From positions 3,524,307 to 3,588,306 of the forward strand of contig NZ_JAHBYN010000001.1 in assembly GCF_019635935.1 (NCBI RefSeq): a stretch of DNA of 64,000 nucleotides, read 5' to 3'. The position numbers and the translations under genes were made by a program. The notes under the pieces are model-generated. The model saw nothing but the letters and a program-made list of their open reading frames with translations, was not told the DNA's origin and made no database searches. Below are positions 37,878-47,306 of this stretch, piece after piece. The DNA is from Parvibaculum sp. GTDB taxonomy: Bacteria > Pseudomonadota > Alphaproteobacteria > Parvibaculales > Parvibaculaceae. The stretch's first letter is position 1, and each line of letters begins with the position of its first letter.

Positions 37878-39566
37878 ATGACCAAATCCCCCGCATCGCC
37901 GAAATCCGACGACGAACTCCTGTTCCTGCCGCTGGGCGGTTCGGGCGAAATCGGCATGAACCTCAATCTCTACGGCTACGGACCGGAAGACGCCCGCCAA
38001 TGGATCGTCGTCGATCTCGGCGTCACCTTCGGAGACGAGCGCACGCCCGGCGTCGATCTCATCATGCCGGACCCCGCCTTCATCGAGGACCGCCGCGAAG
38101 AATTGCTCGGCATCGTGCTGACGCATGCGCATGAAGATCACATCGGCGCCGTCGCGCATCTCTGGCCGCGCCTGCGCTGCCCGGTCTATGCGACGCCCTT
38201 CACCGCGGCGATGGTGCGCGGCAAGCTGATCGAGGCCGGTCTCGAGGGCGAAGTGCCCATGCACATCATCCCCCTCGGTCACCGCTTCGATCTCGGCCCC
38301 TTTGACATCGAGCTGGTCACGCTCACCCACTCGATCCTCGAACCGAATGCGCTCGCCATCCGCACCCCGCTCGGCCTCGTCATGCACACCGGCGACTGGA
38401 AGATCGACCCCGACCCCGTGCTTGGCGACGACATCGACATCGTCCGCCTCACCGAAATCGGCGACGAGGGCGTGCGCGCCATCGTCTGCGATTCCACCAA
38501 TGTCTTCACGCCCGGCACCGCGGGCTCGGAGGCCGATGTCGCCGCGAGCCTGATCGAACTGATCCGCCCGATGGAGGGCAGGGTGGCCGTCACCACCTTC
38601 GCCTCCAATGTCGCCCGTCTCGACAGCATCGCCCGCGCCGCCGCCGCATGCGACCGTCATGCGGTGCTGGTCGGCCGGTCCATGCATCGCGTCGTCGCCG
38701 CCGCGCGCGACGCCGGCTATCTCAACGACCTGCCGCCCTTCGTCAGCGAAAACGACGCCGGCTATCTGCCGCGCGAAAAAGTGCTTTTCATCTGCACCGG
38801 CAGTCAGGGCGAGCCGCGCGCCGCGCTTGCCCGCATCGCCGAGGACGGCCATCCCAACATCGTGCTGGGCAAGGGCGACTGCGTGGTCTTTTCATCCCGC
38901 GTGATCCCCGGCAACGAAACCTCGATCTTCGACCTGCAGAACACGCTGGCGCTGCGCGGCATCCGTGTGATCACCGAGAAGGATCACTTCGTCCATGTCT
39001 CGGGCCATCCCTGCCGCGACGAGCTTGCCCGCATGTATCAGTGGATCAGGCCCGAAATTTCGGTGCCGGTTCACGGCGAGGCCCGCCACCTCGCCGAGCA
39101 CGCGGCGCTGGCCCGCGAGCTTCAGGTGCCGCAACAGGTCGTCATCCGCAACGGCCTGATGGTCCGCCTCGCGCCCGGTCCGGCCGAGATCGTCGACGAA
39201 GCGCCCTCCGGCCGCATCTATCTCGACGGCGAAGTGCTGATCGAATCCGACGAAGGCGCGGTGCAGGAGCGCCGCCGCCTGGCTTTTGCCGGCTCGGTCT
39301 TCGTCAGCGTGGTGCTCGACGGCAAAGGCCAGCTTCGCGGCGACCCGCAGGTCCGCCTGATGGGCTTGCCCGAGGAAGATGGCAACGGCACCGATTTCGA
39401 AGACATCGCGCTCGACGCCATCGACACCGCGCTCGACCGCCTGCCCGCCAAGCGCCGCGGCGACGACGACACGGTGGCCGAATTTCTCCGCCGCGCCGTG
39501 CGCGGCGCGCTGCGCCGCGAATGGGGCAAGAAACCGCAGGTCGCCGTGGTCGTCACGCGCATCTGA
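37878..39566 (+). CDS. rnj: Ribonuclease J
   Basis: 562 aa 5'-exonuclease/endonuclease of the metallo-beta-lactamase/beta-CASP family, acting in mRNA decay and rRNA maturation. Metal motif THAHEDHIGAV; beta-CASP motifs around CDSTNVFTPG, ICTGSQGEPRAAL and HVSGHPCRDEL and SVPVHGEARH. A C-terminal domain of about 100 residues ends with the RNase J-type LRREWGKKPQV sequence. Starts 9 bp after birA. Confidence 0.95.
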   Translation: MTKSPASPKSDDELLFLPLGGSGEIGMNLNLYGYGPEDARQWIVVDLGVTFGDERTPGVDLIMPDPAFIEDRREELLGIVLTHAHEDHIGAVAHLWPRLRCPVYATPFTAAMVRGKLIEAGLEGEVPMHIIPLGHRFDLGPFDIELVTLTHSILEPNALAIRTPLGLVMHTGDWKIDPDPVLGDDIDIVRLTEIGDEGVRAIVCDSTNVFTPGTAGSEADVAASLIELIRPMEGRVAVTTFASNVARLDSIARAAAACDRHAVLVGRSMHRVVAAARDAGYLNDLPPFVSENDAGYLPREKVLFICTGSQGEPRAALARIAEDGHPNIVLGKGDCVVFSSRVIPGNETSIFDLQNTLALRGIRVITEKDHFVHVSGHPCRDELARMYQWIRPEISVPVHGEARHLAEHAALARELQVPQQVVIRNGLMVRLAPGPAEIVDEAPSGRIYLDGEVLIESDEGAVQERRRLAFAGSVFVSVVLDGKGQLRGDPQVRLMGLPEEDGNGTDFEDIALDAIDTALDRLPAKRRGDDDTVAEFLRRAVRGALRREWGKKPQVAVVVTRI

Positions 39567-39636
39567 CCCCGCCTTGCCCGCGTCCGAAAACCGGCCTAAA
39601 CATGGGCTATTCGAATTCAACGGTAAGGAAAATCCG

Positions 39637-40041
39637 ATGCTTGGTCCCCTCAATCACGTCGCCATAGCCGTCCCCGACGTCAAGGCGGCGGGCGAGCTTT
39701 ACCGCAAGAAGTTCAACGCCAAGGTGTCGGATGCGGTGCCGCAGCCCGACCACGGCGTCACCACGGTTTTCGTCGATCTCGGCAACACCAAGATCGAACT
39801 GCTGGAACCTCTGGGTGAAAATTCGCCCATCGCCGGCTTCCTCGCGAAGAACCCGAAAGGCGGCATCCATCACATCTGCATCGAGGTCGACGACATCGAC
39901 GCGGCTTGCGACAAGATGAACGCCGAAGGCGTCACCATCACCGGCACCGGCAAGCCGCGCATCGGCGCCCATGGCAAGCCGGTCGTCTTCCTGCATCCGA
40001 AGGATCTCAACGGAACGCTGGTCGAGCTGGAACAGGCTTGA
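39637..40041 (+). CDS. mce: Methylmalonyl-CoA epimerase
   Basis: 134 aa vicinal-oxygen-chelate enzyme that interconverts the (R) and (S) forms of methylmalonyl-CoA on the propionate route. Metal-ligand residues are in LNHVAIAVPD (His7), GGIHHICIEVDD and the terminal LVELEQA. ATG 39637 has RBS AAGGAA 6 nt upstream. Length is normal for the family. It follows rnj on the same strand by 70 bp. Confidence 0.93.
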   Translation: MLGPLNHVAIAVPDVKAAGELYRKKFNAKVSDAVPQPDHGVTTVFVDLGNTKIELLEPLGENSPIAGFLAKNPKGGIHHICIEVDDIDAACDKMNAEGVTITGTGKPRIGAHGKPVVFLHPKDLNGTLVELEQA

Positions 40042-40069
40042 GCGGCCGTAAAAACGGGTAGGGGGGCGA

Positions 40070-40345
40070 ATGACCTGGACAGCCGGTCTGGCGATCTATC
40101 TAGTCCTCTGGTGGCTGACGTTTTTCGCGGTCCTGCCCTGGGGCGTCCGCGCGCCGTCCGGCAATGGCGACGTCGCGCCCGGCACCGATCCGGGCGCCCC
40201 GGTCGCGCCGCGTGTTCTGCGCAAGGCGGGAATTACGACCCTGGTTTCCACGCTCGTCTGGCTGTTCGTCGCCTGGCTGATCGTCTACCAGCCGATATCC
40301 TATGACAGCATTCCCTTCATGCCGGATTTCGGAGGCGAGTACTGA
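40070..40345 (+). CDS. DUF1467-family membrane protein
   Basis: 91 aa with two predicted helices. The family pattern is clear: an N-terminal helix ending in WWLTFFAVLPWGVRA, a short polar loop, a helix VSTLVWLFVAWLIVYQ, and a short C-terminal tail. Function unknown. Linkage to mce and the complex I-birA-rnj block recurs in alphaproteobacteria. Confidence 0.85.
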   Translation: MTWTAGLAIYLVLWWLTFFAVLPWGVRAPSGNGDVAPGTDPGAPVAPRVLRKAGITTLVSTLVWLFVAWLIVYQPISYDSIPFMPDFGGEY

Positions 40346-40444
40346 AACGGCCCGATCGCTGCCGCACGCCCAATTCTGGAGATAATGGATAGGTGGGGTC
40401 CGAGCGCCCCGCTGACAATTGGGGATATCTTTCCGCTCTCCCCC

Positions 40445-40572
40445 GTTCGCGCAGCGAACGGAAAACGAAGCGATCCACGCAGCGAACAAGGCAAAAAAAG
40501 CAAGGTCCACTCTCGTGGCCCCCGTTCGCGCAGCGAACAGAACAAAAAAAAGCAAGGTCCACTCTCGTGGCC
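40445..40572. repeat. Interspersed palindrome and 28-bp direct repeats
   Basis: The palindrome GTTCGC-GCA-GCGAAC occurs at 40445-40459 and 40524-40538, with a truncated GCAGCGAAC at 40479-40487. A second module (seven A's, then GCAAGGTCCACTCTCGTGG and CC) is identical at 40493-40520 and 40545-40572. Two modules alternate, so a local duplication is likely. Confidence 0.75.
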
Positions 40573-40578
40573 TTGCTT
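40544..40578 (-). terminator. Rho-independent terminator for the purine permease gene
   Basis: AAGCAAGG pairs with CCTTGCTT and the inner CCAC with GTGG around a TCTC loop, with a single bulge. On the minus strand the stem is followed by eight T's. It lies about 230 nt past the permease stop. The upstream copy of the module lacks the second arm. Confidence 0.65.
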
Positions 40579-40809
40579 CGATAGTCTTTCCCTCTTGTCG
40601 CGCCTCCACCGCCCGTTTCCGGCGGATGAAGTCTGCGTATCCTCCCTAAACCTGGGCCGCGCTTGAACGCTTATTCCCCTTTTTGTGCGGGGACTATAGC
40701 CAGCCTGCGGCGACGTGTCACGCGCCTATTTGCGCCGGAAGCAATTTTTGCAAACCCGAGTCATGCAGTCGGGAAATTTCCGGTCGGCGGACGCCCTCGA
40801 GCTTCCGTT

Positions 40810-42102
40810 TCATTGCAAAGCGAGCTTGACCGCGAAGGCCGCCGCGAGGACGGCCACCGCCGGATTGATGTCGCGAATGCGTCCCGCCAGAAGCTTCACC
40901 GCCGCATAGGTGACGAGCCCGAGGCCGATCCCGTCGGCGATCGAGAAGGTCAGCGGAATGGCAATGGCCGTCACGACGGCCGGCACGGTCTCGCTGATCT
41001 CGTCCCATTCGATGTCGGCAAGGCTGCGCGCCATCAGGCAGGCGACGAAGACCAACGCCGGCGCCGTGGCATAGGGCGGCACGGCCTCGGCAAGCGGCGC
41101 GAGGAAGAGGCTGGCGACGAAGAGCACCGCCACCGTCACCGCCACAAGCCCGGTCCGCCCGCCCGCATCGACGCCGGCCGCGCTCTCGATATAGCTGGTG
41201 GTCGTCGAAGTGCCGAGTGCCGCGCCGATCATCGTCGCCGAAGAATCGGCGAGCATCGCCTTGCGCAGGCGCGGCAGCTTGCCATCCGCGTCGAGCATCC
41301 CGGCGCGCTGTCCGACGCTCACCAGCGTCCCCGTCGTGTCGAGGAGATCGACCAGCAGGAAAACGAAAACGATGGTGACGAACCCCACCTGCATGGCGCC
41401 GGCAACATCCATCTGCAGAAATGTCGGCGCGAGCGATGGCGGCAACGACGCAACGCCCTTGAGCGGTTGCAGCCCGAGCGCAACGGCAATCGCCGTCACG
41501 GCCAGCACCGTCAGCATGATCGCGCCCGGCACGCGCCGCACCTGCATCGCCACCAGAACCATGAAGCCGCCTGCCGCCAGCAGCGCCCCCGGCGCGGCCA
41601 TGTCGCCCAGCGTCACCAGCGTCACGGGATCGGCAACCACGATCCCGGCATTCTTCAGCCCGATCAGCGCCAGGAACAACCCGATGCCGGCGCCGATGCC
41701 GTATTTCAGCGAGCGCGGGATCGCATTGACCATCCGCTCCCTGAGCGGCGAAATCGAAAGCAGGAAGAAGAGCACGCCCGAGAGAAAAACCCCGCCCAGC
41801 GCAAGGCGCCAGTCGCCGCCAAAGGCCGGCACCACGGAGAATGCAAAATAGGCGTTGAGCCCCATGCCGGGGGCCAGCGCCACCGGGTAGTTGGCATAGA
41901 GTCCCATGATGAGCGAACCGGCCGCCGCCGCGAGACAGGTCGCAACGAACACCGCCCCGAAATCCATCCCCGCCGCCGCCAGGATCGCCGGATTGACGAA
42001 GACGATATAGGCCATGGTCAGGTAGGTCGTACCCCCGGCCAGTATCTCTGTACGGACATTCGTTCCGTTCGCCTTGAGTTCGAACAGCCGCTCGAAATAC
42101 AT
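40810..42102 (-). CDS. NCS2-family purine permease (AzgA/PbuG-like)
   Basis: 430 aa with about 12-14 predicted helices. It contains FVNPAILAAAGMD near the N-terminus, GLYANYPVALAPGMGLNAYF and later GTSTTTSYIESAAGV, all characteristic of the adenine/guanine/hypoxanthine proton symporters of the AzgA branch. ATG 42102 has a good RBS (AAGGAAC). The open frame continues upstream to 42195, but that part only translates a palindromic repeat. No purine riboswitch is recognised in the leader. Confidence 0.9.
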   Translation of the reverse strand: MYFERLFELKANGTNVRTEILAGGTTYLTMAYIVFVNPAILAAAGMDFGAVFVATCLAAAAGSLIMGLYANYPVALAPGMGLNAYFAFSVVPAFGGDWRLALGGVFLSGVLFFLLSISPLRERMVNAIPRSLKYGIGAGIGLFLALIGLKNAGIVVADPVTLVTLGDMAAPGALLAAGGFMVLVAMQVRRVPGAIMLTVLAVTAIAVALGLQPLKGVASLPPSLAPTFLQMDVAGAMQVGFVTIVFVFLLVDLLDTTGTLVSVGQRAGMLDADGKLPRLRKAMLADSSATMIGAALGTSTTTSYIESAAGVDAGGRTGLVAVTVAVLFVASLFLAPLAEAVPPYATAPALVFVACLMARSLADIEWDEISETVPAVVTAIAIPLTFSIADGIGLGLVTYAAVKLLAGRIRDINPAVAVLAAAFAVKLALQ

Positions 42103-42118
42103 GCTTTCGTTCCTTTCC

Positions 42119-42190
42119 CACCCTCCCCTTGGGGGAGGGTCGAAATTTGCGCCGCAAATTTCGGGGCGGGGTCGCGGCGGTGCGCCCCTC
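42119..42190. repeat. Composite palindromic intergenic repeat, copy 1
   Basis: Two successive stems: CCCTCCCC-TT-GGGGGAGGG, then TCGAAATTTGC-GC-GCAAATTTCGG, followed by GGCGGGG. A related element is at 48303-48370. This architecture matches the short palindromic intergenic repeats common in Rhizobiales. It occupies the leader of the purine permease gene. Confidence 0.7.
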
Positions 42191-42286
42191 TTCAAGTCAG
42201 CTTTTGGTATGGCCCCCGGACGCCATTTGTGTCGGCAGCAAAATCCCGCAACACTCCTTTAAGGCGAAGCCGGGCAGGATGGAAGC

Positions 42287-42709
42287 ATGACAAGGCAAAG
42301 CATCATCGCGGGCGCGGTTCTGCTGCTGGCCCTCCCGGCCACGGCCGAGGAACTGGCGGGCACCGACATCGCCTATATCGAGCAATCCGATTGCGACGCC
42401 ATCGCCGTCCACTTCCCCGGCGGCGCCGACTATGTGCCCGGCGTCGCCGCCGATGGTAGCCGTGTCGCACCGGCCGATCTCGGCGGCGGCTATTCCTACG
42501 GTCTGCGCCCCGTTTACGAATTCGATGTGACGCTCGACCCGCTGATCGGCCGCAACCCGGCCTTCAACTCGGCGACGAAAATGACCGTCGCCCGCATGGC
42601 AATCGACATGACGACCGGCCGCACCACCATCGACGGCCATGATGTGTCCGGCGCTAACCATGCCTTGGCCGAAGCCTGTGCAAGATTGCATCACAAACCG
42701 GTGAAATGA
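42287..42709 (+). CDS. Hypothetical secreted protein (140 aa)
   Basis: N-terminal signal peptide of about 20 residues (MTRQSIIAGAVLLLALPATA, then EELAG). The mature part is about 120 residues with Cys at about 36 and about 131, which could form a disulfide. No family is recognised. A central glycine-rich YVPGVAADGSRV segment and a C-terminal DVSGANHALAEACARL helix can be seen. It is followed after 79 bp by a second unknown secreted protein on the same strand; a shared message is possible. Confidence 0.7.
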   Translation: MTRQSIIAGAVLLLALPATAEELAGTDIAYIEQSDCDAIAVHFPGGADYVPGVAADGSRVAPADLGGGYSYGLRPVYEFDVTLDPLIGRNPAFNSATKMTVARMAIDMTTGRTTIDGHDVSGANHALAEACARLHHKPVK

Positions 42710-42788
42710 CCGGCGCACCTTCCGGCTGTTGTTGACAGGCGAAGCGCCCGCCCACAGGCTGAAAAGCGGCAAAGGGTAGGGCGTCGAA

Positions 42789-44489
42789 ATGCTGGGTCAG
42801 GGCTGCAAAGCTGTCATTCTGTCTTTAAGTGTCGTTTTCGTGACGCTCGGCTCGATGGCGTTTGCGCCTGCCGCTTCGGCAAATGACGGCCTGTGGCGCA
42901 TCACCGAGGAACGCTGGAGCGACGCGCACGAAAAGGCGTGGGAGGATTTCATCGCCGGCCTCGGCGCCGCCGATTGCTGGACGCTCGACGAGTGCCTGAA
43001 AAGCCCCGCCAATCCCTACCGCCACACCGACCCCCGCACGAGGTTTTACGCCGACTGCGCCGACATGCCCTATGTGCTGCGCGCCTATTTCGCATGGAAG
43101 AACGGCCTGCCATTCGCCTGGCAGTCGGCGATGCGCGCCCATGACGGTCCGGGTACGGATATTCGTTACTCGCTCGAAGGCAACGACATCGTCGCTCGCG
43201 ATTCCGTGCCGCGCACCGCCCGCGGCGTCGCCGCCGTGCCGATCCTTCACGGCATCGTAAACTATGTCTCGACCGCCATGTTCCGCCGCGACGCGACGAT
43301 CGACGACCCTGTCATGTTCACCGACACCTATTCGCCGCGCCTCGACCGCGCCGCGATCCGCCCCGGCACCATCGCCTACGACGTCAACGGTCATGCCTCG
43401 CTTGTCTGGCGCGTCGAGACGAGCGGCCGCATCCTGATCTTTTCGTCCCACCCGGACCATTCGTTGAGCCGCACCTTTCTCGGCCGCGAATTCCTGCGCA
43501 CCGGCCCGCAGCTCGGTTCGATCTTCCAGAAGTTCCGCCCCATCGAGGTCGCCGGCGCGACCCGCGCCGCCAATGGCGCGCTGGTCGGCGGCCGCATCGT
43601 GCCGGTGATGAACGCCGATCTTGAGGATTTCTCGCTCGAACAATATGCCGGCAACCCGCCCGTCAATCCCTACGCCTGGGGCACCGCGCAATGGGTCTGG
43701 AACGGCGAGAGCATGGACTTCTACACCTACCTCCGCGCCCGCATGTCGCTCGGCGACCTCGAATATCATCCGGTCGCCGAAATGCGCGGCATGATGCAAT
43801 CGATCTGCTTCGACCTGCGCGCCCGCAGGCACGCTGTCGAAATCTCGATCGGCCGCGGCATCCAGAACACGGAACCGCCGCATCGCCTGCCCAGCAACAT
43901 CTACGGCACGCATGGCGTCTGGGAGCTTTACTCGACGCCCTCACGCGATGCCCGTCTGAAGACCGCCTTCAAGGAGATGTACGATCAGACAGTCGACTTC
44001 ATCAAGATGGACATGGTCGATGCCCCGCGCCTCGTCTATGACGGCGACGATCTCGCGGGCGATCTCCTCGCCGCCTACCGCGAACAAAATGAACTCTGCC
44101 GCATCGAGTACAAAAACTCCGCCGGCCGCACGGTGACGCTCACCATCGACGACATCGTCAACCGCCTCTATGACCTCTCCTTCGATCCCTACCAGTGCAT
44201 CGAACGCCGCTGGGGCGCCGCCGGCGAGGAACTCGCGACCTGCAACGACGGCGCGCTGAAAACCCGCTGGTACGAGGCCCAGCGCTACCTGCGCAACCAG
44301 ATCGACCGCACCTACGATGTCGAAATGGGTTATTCGATCGAGGAGCTCGAACGCGGCCCCTGGGGTCCGCGCACCGGCCGCGGCGTCGAGGCCGGTCCCG
44401 AGGTCGATGTGAGGGGGTATCTCAAGGGCCTCGTCGCCCGCCAGCAGGCCGCCGCGCCCGACATTGCGAATCCGGTCGCAACCCCCTAA
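42789..44489 (+). CDS. Secreted protein of unknown function, possible transglutaminase/papain-like fold
   Basis: 566 aa with a signal peptide ending near residue 31 (FAPAASA, then NDG). A segment [15 protein letters not shown] (Cys90) is followed about 110 residues later by [11 protein letters not shown] (His202), then an FSSHPDHS acidic/His segment. A Cys at the N-terminus of a helix and a later His in a beta-strand are the usual order in transglutaminase-like and papain-like cysteine enzymes. The remaining 340 residues show no recognised domain. No transmembrane segment is seen beyond the signal. The fold assignment is inference. Confidence 0.75.
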   Translation: MLGQGCKAVILSLSVVFVTLGSMAFAPAASANDGLWRITEERWSDAHEKAWEDFIAGLGAADCWTLDECLKSPANPYRHTDPRTRFYADCADMPYVLRAYFAWKNGLPFAWQSAMRAHDGPGTDIRYSLEGNDIVARDSVPRTARGVAAVPILHGIVNYVSTAMFRRDATIDDPVMFTDTYSPRLDRAAIRPGTIAYDVNGHASLVWRVETSGRILIFSSHPDHSLSRTFLGREFLRTGPQLGSIFQKFRPIEVAGATRAANGALVGGRIVPVMNADLEDFSLEQYAGNPPVNPYAWGTAQWVWNGESMDFYTYLRARMSLGDLEYHPVAEMRGMMQSICFDLRARRHAVEISIGRGIQNTEPPHRLPSNIYGTHGVWELYSTPSRDARLKTAFKEMYDQTVDFIKMDMVDAPRLVYDGDDLAGDLLAAYREQNELCRIEYKNSAGRTVTLTIDDIVNRLYDLSFDPYQCIERRWGAAGEELATCNDGALKTRWYEAQRYLRNQIDRTYDVEMGYSIEELERGPWGPRTGRGVEAGPEVDVRGYLKGLVARQQAAAPDIANPVATP

Positions 44490-44554
44490 AACTTGACCCC
44501 CAATCCGAAGCCTCGGCGGCTCCCGCAAGGCTTGCGCCCCGCGGTCAGGTCATC

Positions 44555-45874
44555 ATGCGCCTTTCGAACTATTTTCTGCCCACCCTGAAGGAAAACCCGG
44601 CCGAGGCGCAGATCCCCTCGCACCGGCTGATGCTGCGCGCCGGCATGGTTCGCCAGACCGCCGCCGGCATCTATGCCTGGCTGCCCTTGGGCCTCGCGGT
44701 CCTGCGCCGCATCGAGGCCATTGTCCGCGACGAGCAGGCCCGCGCCGGCGCGCTCGAACTCCTGATGCCGACGCTGCAATCCGCCGACCTCTGGCGTCAG
44801 TCCGGCCGCTACGACGCCTACGGCCCGGAAATGCTCCGCATCAAGGATCGCCACGAACGCGACATTCTCTACGGTCCCACCAACGAGGAAGTCATCACCG
44901 ACATCTTCAAGGGCGCCGTGAAATCCTATCGCGACCTGCCGCGCAACCTCTTCCACATCCAGTGGAAATTCCGCGACGAGATCCGCCCCCGCTTCGGCGT
45001 CATGCGCGGCCGCGAATTCCTGATGAAGGACGGCTACTCCTTCGATCTCGACGTCGAGGGCGCGCGCCGCGCCTACCGCAAGATGTTCGTCGCCTACCTG
45101 CGCACCTTCGAGCGCCTCGGCCTGAAGGCGATCCCGATGGCCGCCGACACCGGCCCCATCGGCGGCGACATGAGTCACGAATTCATCATCCTTGCCGAAA
45201 CCGGCGAGAGCGCCGTCTTCTGCCACCGCGATCTGGTGGACATGCCCGTCCCCGGCGACGACCTCGATTACGAGGGCGATCTGACGCCCGTCATCGACGC
45301 CCGCACCACGCTCTACGCCGCCACCGACGAAAAACACGACGCCGCCCGCTTCGACGCCGAAGTCCCGGCCGACAAGCAGCTCTCCGCCCGCGGCATCGAG
45401 GTCGGCCACATCTTCTTCTTCGGCACCAAATACTCGCAGGCCATGGGCTGCGTCGTTCAGGGACCGGACGGCAAGGAAACGCCGCTTCAAATGGGCTCCT
45501 ATGGCATTGGCGTCTCACGCCTTGTCGGCGCCATCATCGAGGCGAGCCACGACGACAACGGCATCGTCTGGCCGGAAGCCGTCGCCCCCTTCCGCGTCGG
45601 CCTCGTCAACCTGAAATCCGGCGACGCCGAAACCGACGCTGCCTGCGCGACGCTCTACGACAAGCTTCAGGCGGCCGGCATCTCCGTCCTCTACGACGAC
45701 ACCGACGAGCGGGCAGGGGCCAAGTTCTCCAACATGGACCTGATCGGCCTGCCCTGGCAGCTGGTCGTCGGCCCACGCGGCCTTAAATCCGGCACAGTCG
45801 AGCTGAAATATCGCGCCACCGGCGAAAAGGAAGAACTCTCGCCCGAAGCCGCGCTCGCGAAAGTCGCGGGCTGA
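44555..45874 (+). CDS. proS: Prolyl-tRNA synthetase, short form
   Basis: Class II synthetase charging tRNA-Pro. At 439 aa, against 572 in E. coli, it lacks the insertion (INS) editing domain, the form usual for alphaproteobacteria. Motif 1 region is around [18 protein letters not shown], motif 2 is [17 protein letters not shown], and motif 3 is [17 protein letters not shown]-terminal anticodon-binding domain follows. Its start is ATG 44555 ([10 protein letters not shown]), fixed by family similarity. Followed by lolC. Confidence 0.97.
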   Translation: MRLSNYFLPTLKENPAEAQIPSHRLMLRAGMVRQTAAGIYAWLPLGLAVLRRIEAIVRDEQARAGALELLMPTLQSADLWRQSGRYDAYGPEMLRIKDRHERDILYGPTNEEVITDIFKGAVKSYRDLPRNLFHIQWKFRDEIRPRFGVMRGREFLMKDGYSFDLDVEGARRAYRKMFVAYLRTFERLGLKAIPMAADTGPIGGDMSHEFIILAETGESAVFCHRDLVDMPVPGDDLDYEGDLTPVIDARTTLYAATDEKHDAARFDAEVPADKQLSARGIEVGHIFFFGTKYSQAMGCVVQGPDGKETPLQMGSYGIGVSRLVGAIIEASHDDNGIVWPEAVAPFRVGLVNLKSGDAETDAACATLYDKLQAAGISVLYDDTDERAGAKFSNMDLIGLPWQLVVGPRGLKSGTVELKYRATGEKEELSPEAALAKVAG

Positions 45875-45893
45875 GAGCGCTGTATGAAGACAA

Positions 45894-45974
45894 CCGTTTT
45901 TCGTTTTCGAAAAACGGCAAGGCCGACTGGCCGCCGCGCCTTATGGCGCGTAAGCCAAGCCGCCGGATGGCGGC
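45894..45974. repeat. Cluster of three stem-loops between proS and lolC
   Basis: Perfect inverted repeats: CCGTTTTTCG-TTTT-CGAAAAACGG (45894-45917), CGCGCC-TTAT-GGCGCG (45935-45950) and GCCGCC-GGAT-GGCGGC (45959-45974). The first may act as a terminator-like hairpin or attenuator ahead of lolC. Confidence 0.55.
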
Positions 45975-46019
45975 GCCGGCGCTTGAGGCCAAACAATAAA
46001 GGGCGAAACAGGACAAGGT

Positions 46020-47306
46020 ATGACCGACATCGCACAGCCCGCCCGTGAAGCCGGTAAAAGCCGCCCCTTCGGCGCCTTCGAATGGCTGCTGGCGATGCGC
46101 TACCTGCGCGCTCGCCGCCGCGAGGGCTTCATCTCGGTCATCGCCGGCTTCTCCTTCGCCGGCATCATGCTCGGCGTCGCCACCCTCATCATCGTGATGT
46201 CGGTGATGAACGGCTTCCGCACCGAACTGCTGTCGAAAATCCTCGGCCTCAACGGCCACATGTTCGTCCGCGGCATCGGCATGCATGTGATGAACTACGA
46301 CGAAATGGCCGCCAACATCGCCGAGCTCCCGGGCGTCACCGGCGTCATGCCGCTGGTCGAAGGTCAGGTCATGGTCTCGAGCGCGCAGAATGCCGGCGGC
46401 GCCATCGTCCGCGGCATGCGCGAACGCGACCTCAAGAACCTGCGAACCGTCGCCGACAGCGTCATTGTCGGTTCGCTCGACGGTTTCGACGAAGGCGGCG
46501 TCGTCGTCGGCTCGCGCCTCGCGCAGTCGCTGGCGCTGACCGTCGGCGACAACATCACGCTCTTGTCGCCGCGCGGCGCCATCACCCCCTTCGGCACCGC
46601 GCCCCGCGTCGGCTCCTATCCCATCGTCGCGATCTTCGAACTTGGCATGTCGGAATACGACGCCAGCTTCCTCTTCATGCCGCTCGACGAGGCGCGCAAT
46701 TATTTCCGCACCTTCGAAGGCGTCAGCGCGCTTGAAATCCGCATCGACAATCCCGACCGTGTGCAAGCGGTTGCGCCCGCCGTGCGCGCCGCTGCCGGCG
46801 ATTGTTGCGACGTGCTGACATGGCAGCAGACCAACCAGAGCTTCTTCTCCGCGCTTCAGGTCGAACGCAATGTGATGTTCCTGATCTTGACGCTGATCCT
46901 GATCGTCGCCGCGCTCAACATCGTCTCCGGCCTCATCATGCTGGTGAAGGACAAGGGCCGCGACATCGCGGTGTTGCGCACCATGGGCGCGACCAAGGGC
47001 GCCGTCATGCGCGCCTTCTTCATTTCGGGCGCCTCCATCGGCGTCGCCGGCACGCTGGCGGGCTTCGCGCTCGGCACGGTCTTCTGCCTCAACATCGAAA
47101 CATTGCGCCAATGGTTGTCGAAACTTTCCGGCACCGAGCTTTTCTCGCCGGAAGTTTATTTCCTGAGCCGCATGCCGGCCGAGATCGACCCGAGCGAAGT
47201 CGGCGCGGTCGTGCTGATGGCGCTCTTCCTCTCCTTCGCCGCGACGCTTTATCCCGCCTGGCGCGCCGCCTCGCTCGATCCGGTGGAGGCGCTGCGCTAT
47301 GAGTGA
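46020..47306 (+). CDS. lolC: Lipoprotein-releasing ABC transporter permease (LolC/LolE family)
   Basis: 428 aa inner-membrane protein that extracts lipoproteins for transfer to LolA. Four predicted helices flank a large periplasmic domain (about residues 60-280), the MacB/FtsX layout. The N-terminus has [20 protein letters not shown] and the C-terminus [18 protein letters not shown], both typical of the family. Only one permease gene is present, as expected for a homodimeric (LolF-like) system of alphaproteobacteria. Confidence 0.95.
   Translation: MTDIAQPAREAGKSRPFGAFEWLLAMRYLRARRREGFISVIAGFSFAGIMLGVATLIIVMSVMNGFRTELLSKILGLNGHMFVRGIGMHVMNYDEMAANIAELPGVTGVMPLVEGQVMVSSAQNAGGAIVRGMRERDLKNLRTVADSVIVGSLDGFDEGGVVVGSRLAQSLALTVGDNITLLSPRGAITPFGTAPRVGSYPIVAIFELGMSEYDASFLFMPLDEARNYFRTFEGVSALEIRIDNPDRVQAVAPAVRAAAGDCCDVLTWQQTNQSFFSALQVERNVMFLILTLILIVAALNIVSGLIMLVKDKGRDIAVLRTMGATKGAVMRAFFISGASIGVAGTLAGFALGTVFCLNIETLRQWLSKLSGTELFSPEVYFLSRMPAEIDPSEVGAVVLMALFLSFAATLYPAWRAASLDPVEALRYE

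Larger units (their letters stand above)
40346..40809. other. Repeat-rich convergent intergenic region (464 bp)
   Basis: No gene supported. It holds two copies of a GTTCGC-GCA-GCGAAC palindrome, two copies of a 28-bp A-run/GCAAGG module and a minus-strand terminator. It separates the DUF1467 gene from the convergent purine permease gene. Confidence 0.6.

Noticed and set aside
40445..40572. Repeats as a small CRISPR array
   Set aside because: Only two copies of each module, unequal spacing, no cas genes, and one module is a terminator hairpin.
42103..42195. Longer N-terminus for the purine permease
   Set aside because: The extra 31 codons only translate the palindromic repeat; ATG 42102 has a good RBS and the family N-terminus.
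42103..42286. Purine riboswitch before the purine permease
   Set aside because: No conserved purine-aptamer loops seen; the region is a palindromic repeat.
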